From contig NW_019091497.1 in the NCBI RefSeq assembly GCF_001949145.1, forward strand, positions 576,253-640,252: 64,000 bases of DNA. Direction: 5' to 3'. A program made the translations under genes and the position numbers. Under the pieces are notes generated by a model. The model made no database searches and was not told where the DNA came from. It saw nothing but the letters and a program-made list of their open reading frames with translations. Shown here one piece after another: positions 56,579 to 64,000 of this stretch; positions within the stretch are counted from its first letter, which is position 1; each line of letters begins with the position of its first letter. Source of the stretch: Acanthaster planci. Its lineage: Eukaryota > Echinodermata > Asteroidea > Valvatida > Acanthasteridae.

Positions 56579-59500
56579 GTAAGCTTTGGGTACTTGGAGT
56601 GTGTGTCGATGCCTTAACCCTATACCCCCCCTCCCCCCCCGACATTTTGGCCTTGATATCGTCGCACTGCTTTTGTTTTCATGCCAGGCCCCCAGGAGGT
56701 TTGTCCAGTAATGCCTTACAATTATTTCAACCCTGGGAGTCAGACATACATGTACGTTGCACATGTACAGTACTGTTCTTGTGACATTCATGTACATACA
56801 TGTACATGTACCCATTATCCCCTGGCAGGTCAGTCACAAATTTATATTTACGACCCACATTGACGGGCTGAGCGCATGCAGCACGGCACTCGTGAGGCCA
56901 TGACTGCAAATGACCGTACATGTAAATGACTGTAACAAATTTTTGAAATCCAATCCAGGATTACACGTACATGCACATACATCGAATCATCAGAGATTTA
57001 CTCTATATGAATGTCTTTCCTTGCATGCCCAAGGTTCCAAAAGGATTGCACATGTCACAACTGAGATCTCAGGGGCCCCGTGCCATGAGATGTGAGCTTT
57101 TAATAAACTGCTTTAAGAACAGAGAACGAGACATGTATACACCCGCTGTACACATAGAAACCTGTATATTGAGACATGCCTGATGTCGCCGTTGTATTCA
57201 AGACCTCTTCAGACCATCACAGACCTCACAAGAGCATCATAAAACCTCTGTTTTAAATTAAGTCAGAAGCTGTTAACTTGCATCAGAAGGCACCCCTTTG
57301 TCATTGGTCACCCTAGGCCTGTTGCTTGTGCCAGGGCTTGTGAATGATGCATGGTCTCGCCTACATACATGTGCAGGTGTGTCATACATAGTGTGGACCT
57401 CTGCACAAACATGACAAAAGAAGTTCACATAATGTAAGTGTAGAGTGTATGATGGTGTGGTTTGGACTCGCACTTGTCCACACAATGTTTCCCCCTCTCT
57501 GAAAAACAGTTTCAGAGGCATTTTGGGGTCAAGGTTATCTGTGGCAAAATGAGCAGGAACAGTCCAGGAAATCATAAAAAAAATCTAGCCCAAAGGAGTT
57601 ATCCTAGTTGGAGAAAGAGGAACGTTTTCCTCAAGTTTCCTTAACCACAGGAGAGCAAAGGTATGTCCACACTTTCTGTGTAAAACAGATATGGGTGTGC
57701 GTACAACACTGTCTGATTTTCAGCCTCAGATCATGTACAATGTATGTTCCGCTATTTGTGACTCAAGTTCAACCCAGAAAGAGAAATAATATGCCAGAGC
57801 GACATTTTGAGTTTCAGGTCCTTGAACTGATCGTGCACTTTCAACATCAACGAGAACAGGAGATGTGGATGAGTTGTACCCCTATCATCCTGCCATCTTA
57901 GCAAAAGACCCCAACTTCAACCCACACCCACTTGTCAAAACGGCTTTACTGACATACATGTACTGTAAATCATATGCGGTCATTCTTCCTGGATTCCACA
58001 TTAATTTCATTGTGCTTGTTTGTCTACGCAGGGATCGGCTAAGAGAAGCACTATCCCTGGCATGGACCCTTCCGACCAAAGGTACAGTACGGACTCCATC
58101 GTAGAGCCAGTGTTGTAGCTAAGTAATTTTTCTGGAAGTCAAGTCTCAGGTCATGTCAATAAGGTCAGGTCATGATACTTTGTACTCTAATTTGAGAACT
58201 CAACCGTCCAACACTACCAATTGAGGCTGGCATTATTTCATGGCAAATTGGTCCAATTCTTTTTGGTGGAAAATTCAGCCTTGCTACATGTAAGCAAATA
58301 ATATTTGCAATTTTTTTCCTGGCATTAAAGTCCAAGGGTTGGGGGTTCTATCCTGCTGAAAATTCAGGCTTTCCAAATGACAAGATACATGAACCACAGC
58401 CCAAGACTGTTACTAAGCTAGACTGTGTAAGTCAGATCTGTGTGGCATTTTTAGTTACTGCACAAAGTTGCCCTGTTTTACATACTCAAAGTCACAGGAC
58501 GAGATTGGCCACAACGCCCGGCTGTGGTACGTGAACACAAGAGGGCTACACAAGTGCTCAACCTTCACGGATTAGTTGAAAATGCTGTGGAAAACATGAA
58601 CATATACATGTACAAATGCAGTAGAAATCATAGCTATTCATACATGTACATGTATATCAATGTGTTTTATTGGTCATTCCTGCTCAGTCACAGAAGGTAT
58701 GCATATCCACGTTCGTGTACATGTTCTGTACATGTACATAGAACTTACCAGTTCTTTGCATATTTCTTGACAGGGAAGGTAATCTTCCAGACTTGGCAGC
58801 TGCTGGAAGCATGCACGAGTTTCTCATCTATCTCCATGAGAAATATGGACCCATCGCCTCCTTCTGGTTTGGGCCAAAGTTCACCGTCAGCATTGCCTCA
58901 CCGGAGCTGTTCAAGGAGCATATTGGGCCATTTGATCGGCCCCGTAAGTTACATGTACATTAGCAACTTGACCGCCAGTATTGTTAGTATCATGAACACA
59001 ACGGGGTCCACGCTAAATGTTCGGTACAGGGGTTGTTCGGTGTAGCAAAATTAACTGCCGAACGTTTCATTGCCATGTTGAATAGCACCCTCTCTTGTCT
59101 AACTGAAATGCACCCTCTTGTGATGCTACGATTTGCTGTTTTCGTGATGTTTTGCCATTGCATTCACGTTTGAGATTTCTAGAAATGTATCTGTTTATTA
59201 TTTTTGTTTTTTTTGTTAAATCTTGAGTTACATAATTGATATTTAGTTTATCGCGAAAGTCGTGAAGATACCGTTCAGGATCGATCTCTGATGCATGCTG
59301 TGGCAAATCTCGGTTGATTTACAACTGTTCATACATTACATAATGTTCGGTAGGTTCTGTGCACAAATTATTGGGAGCCAAGGACGATGTTCGGTATAGC
59401 CAAATGTTCAGTATCGCGGTGTTTCGGTATAATGACGTTCCACTGTACATCGAAACTTGCATTGGCATAAACATCAAAAAGATGCCCTATAAACTAGAAA

Positions 59501-62500
59501 AACTGGCAATAAGGTATAATGCAAAGGTCATTTTCAAGGGGTACATGTATCATAAAATAATTATCTTGCGTGAAGCTTGTAAAACGAAATTTTTTCTGCT
59601 GGGTCTGTAAGTTTCTCCTATTTTGAATCAGCGTCCAATCCATCATTTAAATGTCTTTGCCCCATTCAGCCGAGCTCTTCGCTTTGTTTGAGCCCATGAT
59701 CGGCAAGAACTCAATTCAGTATACCAACAAGTCCGACGGCCGGAGCAGGCGCAACATTTACGACGCCCCGTTTGGGCACGAGAGTCTGAAGTATTTCTAC
59801 GAGACTTTCAATGAGGTGAGAAGTAGGCCAGAAGAATCTTGTGTCATTCTACCTGCATGTTTCACTTCCCCCTCCTCCCCACAAAATGCCGACCCCAACC
59901 GTATACTGACCTTTTGCTGAAGCAGGTGGAAGTGCCGGTGGCTTGCATAACATCCAGTGTTTTCCCCTTCACAACCTAACGTACATATTCATAAACACTG
60001 TACATTGTCTTGAGGGCGCGCCAAGAAGCTACTGGTAACGCATAAGCTATATGTAACTCGGGCAGGGCTCAAGCCCATGACCTCGTGTAAATTGCCACAT
60101 GCTTGAACACATGATAACATGTGGGCAGGGTACCTCCACAGGCTGTTCACTGGTTAACACCTGTGAGGTTTCCATGCTCTTGATTGATAGTGAACCAGCC
60201 CAATGAGGACAAGAAGTCTGGTAAACACACACTACGGTGATGTAATTGTTTTTCATACAGTACGTGGAAGTCTGATATGAATAACAATTCCAATTCCAGC
60301 TAGCGAATGAGCTTGTGAAGAAGCTATCAGGAGTACCAAAAGATGAACACCTCCCACTGGTCGAGAACTGCCATGCCATCGTTATCAAAGGCCTGACGCA
60401 AACCTCCTTTGGGGATTACTTCAAGGACGATGCCAACATTCGCAAGTTCTGCCATTCCTATGGAATTGTGAGTTCAGATACAACTATTCCTGGGGATGAA
60501 ATTGTTGCAGCGCGAACGATTCCCCCTGAGAGCGTTTTTATGTTCGTGTTGACCCTTGTTTGGATTGTTTCCTACCATTCATAATGTTTTGGAGTCTTTG
60601 AAGTGAGATACTGTACCCAAGCCTGGCCTGATTTTGAAAGAGCCTGCTTGCTTTTGTTTCAGTGCTGGGATGAGATGGAAGCTAGTCTAACTGAAGGTCT
60701 ACCAGAGGAGGGCAGTGACAGAGACAAAAAGTTCAAGGAAGGTCAGCTGAGTTCAGAATTGTTTCCGTTAAAATGAGTCGGTTTGTCGTAATGGAGATTG
60801 AGAGATTCATTTAAACCATGGCTTTGTCCCTGACTTTGCTTGTCTTCCTCAAGAACTCTAGGTCTTTGTCTGTCTTGACGGAGAGCAAAGGGATTGACTA
60901 AATTTCAGGTTTTTCCCTTGCTGTGGCTACTTCTTTGGACAAAGAATGCTCAGAGGCTTTGAATCAGTGTCAACCACTATGCATGTAATAGGTCTCTCTC
61001 AGTGACATCACTTCTTATACATGTAGATTACCCTGTGTACATGTATTGGCATTTTTTACCTCAAATGTGTGTGGTGTGTATCAGCTGCAGCACATTTGGA
61101 AGATATTTCGATCAGTGCTCACGAATATAGAAAATTTACATCCCCCCCGTCACACATCTGTTCACGTTGATGCAGTTATAATTTTCCTATGGATGGTGTC
61201 TAGTGAAAGGGATCTATATGTTGATTAACCTCAGGTTTTGTCCTCGGCTTTGCTTCCATGTCTCCCTCAATATTCACATGAAACATAATGTGTGTGCAGT
61301 GTACGTTGCCCAAACCATGATGCAGGTTTTCTGTTTTCTCAAACTGTTGGCCTGTTGAGTCCCGAAAGGGGACTAGTCGAAGTCAGAGGCAGTGCTGTTA
61401 AGTTTAACCGTCTTTTAGAAAATGGGAAAGCTACATATTTAGAGGGAAAGAGGAGTGCAGGTCTAGGTTTTCATTCCAAGAGATTATTGAGGCGCAAAAG
61501 TTGATTAATCTTTGTCCAATAATTGACATGGAGGCCTTGTTTCGGTGCTCCAAGACCCTGACCCGTTCTGATACTAGAACAAGAATGACTAGATTTCAGG
61601 CCACTTTCTACAAGTCCCCATTCGTGTAAATTTCGCAATGGGGTTGACATTATTGTCGGTGCACAGTGTAGATCCCCACAACGGTAAAGTGGTTGGGTTC
61701 ATGGATGTTCGGACAACGAGATTATGGCTTGAAATTTTCAGCAGATACAGTTAGGGAGCTATATGTGTAGGAAATATTGCTCTTCCCTGGAATGCCATGC
61801 TAAGGAATGTTGAGCGCATGATACCGTTACTAGAACTTTATGTTTGTCAGAAGGGAAATCATTGGTGCAAAGTCTGAAGAGCCTTAGTTTTTCTGTTCCC
61901 GGTACTGTAGGGTCTGTCTGAGTCATTGGTGCAGTCCCAAGAAGGGGTTTATCAACTGCATGTCGATCCATTTTGATCAATATGCAAGTCTCGGTGATGT
62001 AATTTAAACATTTCCTCCCAGGATCTTAAATAAAGCATACTTTACTCCTAACTTTCAGCCTTGGCTTTCCTGCATGGAACCGTCCGTGACGTGATCAAGC
62101 AACGCCAAGAAAACCCAACAGTCGGGCACCAGGTCTTCATTGACGTGCTGATCGAAAACGAGCTGCCCGAGAGTCAGATACTAGATGATTGCATCAGCTT
62201 CATGGTGGGCGGATTCCACACTTCTGGACATTGTGAGTACTGTAGAAGTGTGGACAGTTACCATGGTTACTTTCACTTGCCTCTTGTGAATCTGTGCCTG
62301 TCCATACAACGTGGCATGCTGTCTGAGATTCTCCCCAATTCTTTAATTTCCTGTATTCCATCAAGCGTGAAGACTATTAAACTGTAAAATCTTTTTTAAT
62401 GGTAATTGTACCCAGTTGTAAGGATCTTTGAGACTGGCAATGTAAGGTACATGTTCATGTACTTTAGAGGATATTGTTATTGTTCTTGCTTATTTTGTTG

Positions 62501-63935
62501 TTGTTGCTGCTGTGGCTATTGTTAGTATTAACCCCATGATGCCGGGACTTTTTTCTGAAAGCCGACTCCGAGAATTCCAGCCTCGCTTGGCCGCGAAGGC
62601 CACCTGCCAAACCGCAAAGTCTCGATTTGTGGCGCTGCGTGCTCTGCACACTTTGATTTACACAGTGAAAAGGATCATTGTTCGGTGGCACGCGGCTCTA
62701 TTCACGCTTCCACATTCCCGTTGCCTCTTATCAAAGTGGGGACTATTGTGAAGCTGGTGATTATGATGCAAATTCGGCCTTTTCATTTCTTGGCAATACA
62801 CAAAGGCCAATCACCATATATTATACAAGAGCCAGGATATGCCTTCTTTCACCGTGTTTGCCTGAGAGCGGGCCGAGAATATTAGCTGAAAAGTGGGCTG
62901 AGGGATCTCAATGTTTACGTTTGCTCTTACCGCTTCCCGGTGAGAAGGGGTTTAGGGATGATGTAAACAATGCTATGATGCACATCAGGCTTGATAGAGT
63001 GCTGGTAATATATTCTTGAAGCACCGCTAAACCCCATGATTATGAGTTTCTGTTTTCCTTTTTCTGGAATATGAGCTTCTGTTGTCTGAAATCTGATTTA
63101 TTTTTGACTGGAATTTCTGTTGTCTCGAATTTGAGTCTCTGTCGCCTCGAAAATGAGTTTCTGTTACCGGAATATGAGTTTCTGTTATCTGGCATCCAAG
63201 TCTCTGTTGTCAGGAGTAAGACTTTTTGTTATCCAGAATATGAGTTTCTGTTGTCTTAAATACGAGTCTCTATTGTTTCGAATACAAGTGTCTATTTTTT
63301 GGATAATGAATGTCCGTTTCTGGAATTTGAGTTTCTGTTTCTGGAATATGAGTTTCTTGTGTTCTGTGTATTAAAAGCATGTGACCTATTGTTTACTTGT
63401 AATGCTTCTACAAAGTATTGCACAAGTTATTTTACATTTTGTGTACCTGTGCTTGTTACAGGTGAGTGGATCAAAAAGCTTTTGGCTATTTGGGTCAGCT
63501 AATAAAAAGAATCTTGACGCCGTCTATTTTCATTGGCTGCTTTCAGTACTCATAGATGGAGGTAGATTTTGTATGTGCATTAATTTTGGATCATGTCGTG
63601 TGACTGGATACTTACGTTTGTGCTACCTTGGAACTAAACACTTGCAAATGAATGCTCCTGGTCTGATTGAGTGTATGCTTTCTCTTAGCTGTGGGTAGCT
63701 CAGCATTATGTACTCACGTTAACAGGGGTAACATGCTCAAACTCACTGACTGAGCACAGTGTAGGTATAAATGCTCATGGTAACTCTACATATACTGCTC
63801 TGTTGATCACGCAGTGCTGGCCTGGGCGATATACTTCCTGGCAACCCATAAGAAATGCCAAGAGAAGCTGTACCAGGAAATCAAGGAAATCATCGGCAGC
63901 GATGAGGTCGAGCCCTCGCATCTTGGACAACTTAA
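56507..63935 (+). CDS. CYP20A1: Cytochrome P450 family 20, CYP20A1 (exons 1-8, 3' end beyond window)
   Basis: Orphan P450 conserved across animals; the vertebrate protein has about 460 residues and no settled substrate. Eight exons join without a phase error (0,2,1,0,0,1,1,2) to give about 326 residues. Seen: N-terminal membrane anchor MLAFAIFAVTFVVALIVAVL, proline-containing hinge (IPGMDPSDQ), the family segment GNLPDLAAAGSMHEF and HEKYGPIASFWFGP, middle helices, the I-helix VGGFHTSGH and the J-helix LAWAIYFLATHKKCQEKLYQ. The ExxR and Cys heme-ligand exons lie beyond 64,000. The anchor predicts the endoplasmic reticulum membrane. No other P450 family has this N terminus, so the orthology call is strong. 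Confidence 0.92.
58032..58081 (+). CDS. CYP20A1: CYP20A1 exon 2: proline hinge
   Basis: Acceptor tttgtctacgcag, 50 bases, phase 0 in and 2 out, donor AAG|GTACAG. Encodes GSAKRSTIPGMDPSDQ; the IPGxxP sequence is the expected linker between anchor and catalytic domain. Confidence 0.85.
58774..58943 (+). CDS. CYP20A1: CYP20A1 exon 3: A helix and first beta strands
   Basis: Acceptor atttcttgacag, 170 bases, phase 2 in and 1 out, donor C|GTAAGT. Encodes EGNLPDLAAAGSMHEFLIY, LHEKYGPIASFWFGPKFTVS, IASPELFKEHIGPFDRP. The YGP...FWFG block is the P450 beta-1 sheet and is highly conserved in CYP20. Confidence 0.92.
59670..59815 (+). CDS. CYP20A1: CYP20A1 exon 4
   Basis: Acceptor tgccccattcag, 146 bases, phase 1 in and 0 out, donor GAG|GTGAGA. 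Encodes ELFALFEPMIGKNSIQYTN, KSDGRSRRNIYDAPFGHES and LKYFYETFNE, aligning with the B-C region of CYP20A1 (short GGGSVSENHMRKK-like loop then YENG). Confidence 0.88.
60300..60467 (+). CDS. CYP20A1: CYP20A1 exon 5
   Basis: Acceptor caattccaattccag, 168 bases, phase 0-0, donor ATT|GTGAGT. Encodes LANELVKKLSGVPKDEHLPL, VENCHAIVIKGLTQTSFGDY and FKDDANIRKFCHSYGI, covering the D and E helices; TQTSFGDYF corresponds to the vertebrate TQMVMGSTF segment. Confidence 0.9.
60663..60741 (+). CDS. CYP20A1: CYP20A1 exon 6
   Basis: Acceptor tgcttttgtttcag, 79 bases, phase 0 in and 1 out, donor G|GTCAGC. Encodes CWDEMEASLTEGLPEEGSDR and DKKFKE, aligning with the VWSEIGKGFLDGSLD region of vertebrate CYP20A1. 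Confidence 0.85.
62059..62232 (+). CDS. CYP20A1: CYP20A1 exon 7: G to I helix
   Basis: Acceptor cctaactttcag, 174 bases, phase 1-1, donor T|GTGAGT. Encodes ALAFLHGTVRDVIKQRQENP, GHQVFIDVLIENELPESQI and LDDCISFMVGGFHTSGH. The last part is the I helix; GGFHTS replaces the usual AGxDT/AGxET oxygen-activation motif, with His at the acid position and Thr kept. Confidence 0.92.
62233..63039. other. CYP20A1 intron 7, left part
   Basis: Contains a GTT/GCT-rich simple stretch (about 62475-62520) and a GC-richer segment at 62530-62960 (starting near atgatgccgggacttttttc) that may be an old repeat. No coding signal. Confidence 0.35.
63040..63370 (+). repeat. Degenerate tandem repeat in CYP20A1 intron 7
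   Basis: About fourteen imperfect copies of a unit of 21-27 bases resembling gaatatgagtttctgttgtc. Translation shows repeated phrases such as EYEFLLSG or MSFCYRN in shifted frames, which is a product of the repeat, not a protein. Confidence 0.75.
63815..63935 (+). CDS. CYP20A1: CYP20A1 exon 8: J helix (last exon in window)
   Basis: Acceptor tgttgatcacgcag, 121 bases, phase 1 in and 2 out, donor AA|GTAAGT. Encodes LLAWAIYFLATHKKCQEKLY and QEIKEIIGSDEVEPSHLGQL. The K helix with ExxR should follow in the next exon outside the window. Confidence 0.92.
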
Positions 63936-64000
63936 GTAAGTCCAAACCCCCTCCCTGAATCGATGCAACCCACCATTTTGGAGAACTGGAAGTTTTTTTT

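Noticed and set aside
56215-56784. 189-codon plus-strand frame over the CYP20A1 start
   Set aside because: It covers exon 1 in a different frame and runs through the MITE; the exon 1 frame matches CYP20A1.
62233-62387. Continuation of the CYP20A1 exon 7 frame past HTSGH
   Set aside because: A GTGAGT donor at 62233 and loss of P450 similarity show that it is intron.
63071-63374. Open frames with MSFCYRN/EYEFLL repeats as a protein
   Set aside because: Product of a degenerate tandem DNA repeat in an intron.
1-64000. CRISPR arrays, operons, prokaryotic promoters
   Set aside because: No regularly spaced repeats or prokaryotic gene structure; this is intron-rich animal DNA.

Overview
The window is animal (metazoan) nuclear DNA, not microbial. 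Genes are split into short exons with GT-AG introns, many of them in phase 1, and the intervening DNA is AT-rich and full of decayed transposable elements. The repeat vocabulary (palindromic TACATGTA runs, GGCCTA motifs, hAT-like MITEs, Penelope-like, CR1/L2-like and BEL/Pao remnants) together with a kringle/SRCR/LDLa multidomain gene suggests a marine invertebrate deuterostome, most likely an echinoderm, with hemichordate or amphioxus as alternatives. This is an inference; nothing in the window fixes the species. Two single N positions show it is an assembled scaffold.

Minus strand, about 39.6 kb down to 1.6 kb: one large gene, read here exon by exon (24 exons with consistent phases except at one small gap). 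It encodes a DEG/ENaC (amiloride-sensitive sodium channel, ASC) subunit of about 1,185 residues. The canonical channel parts are all present: cytosolic HG motif, TM1, the post-TM1 strand, the palm/thumb cysteines, and TM2 with a G-x-S filter. Between the post-TM1 strand and the QxEDxILxC palm segment, where an ordinary channel has its finger region, there are 12 symmetric phase 1-1 exons (656 residues). They encode six LDLa modules, one unassigned cysteine module, a kringle, an SRCR and three more LDLa modules. This mosaic channel is the most exciting item in the window.

43.9-46.0 kb (minus): two exons that join in frame to give a signal peptide plus a short Ser/Thr-rich stalk and one transmembrane helix, a possible 78-residue membrane protein lying upstream of the channel.

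47.6-51.2 kb (minus): a decayed BEL/Pao LTR retrotransposon (gag, CCHC knuckle, protease, RT, integrase in order). It is abutted by a plus-strand LINE 3' end (51.2-52.9 kb) that carries a nested inverted-repeat element. Other LINE pieces lie at 27.0-29.8, 31.2-31.6 and 32.1-32.9 kb, inside the 12-kb intron 2 of the channel. The last of these duplicates part of the first and starts at an N.

56.5 kb to the right edge (plus): the first eight exons of CYP20A1, an orphan cytochrome P450, with perfect phase continuity. The gene runs off the window before the ExxR and heme-binding exons.

The remaining DNA is intronic or intergenic. It holds MITEs, foldback elements, a tRNA-derived SINE and two Penelope-like GIY-YIG remnants. 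No CRISPR, rRNA or intact tRNA gene was seen.
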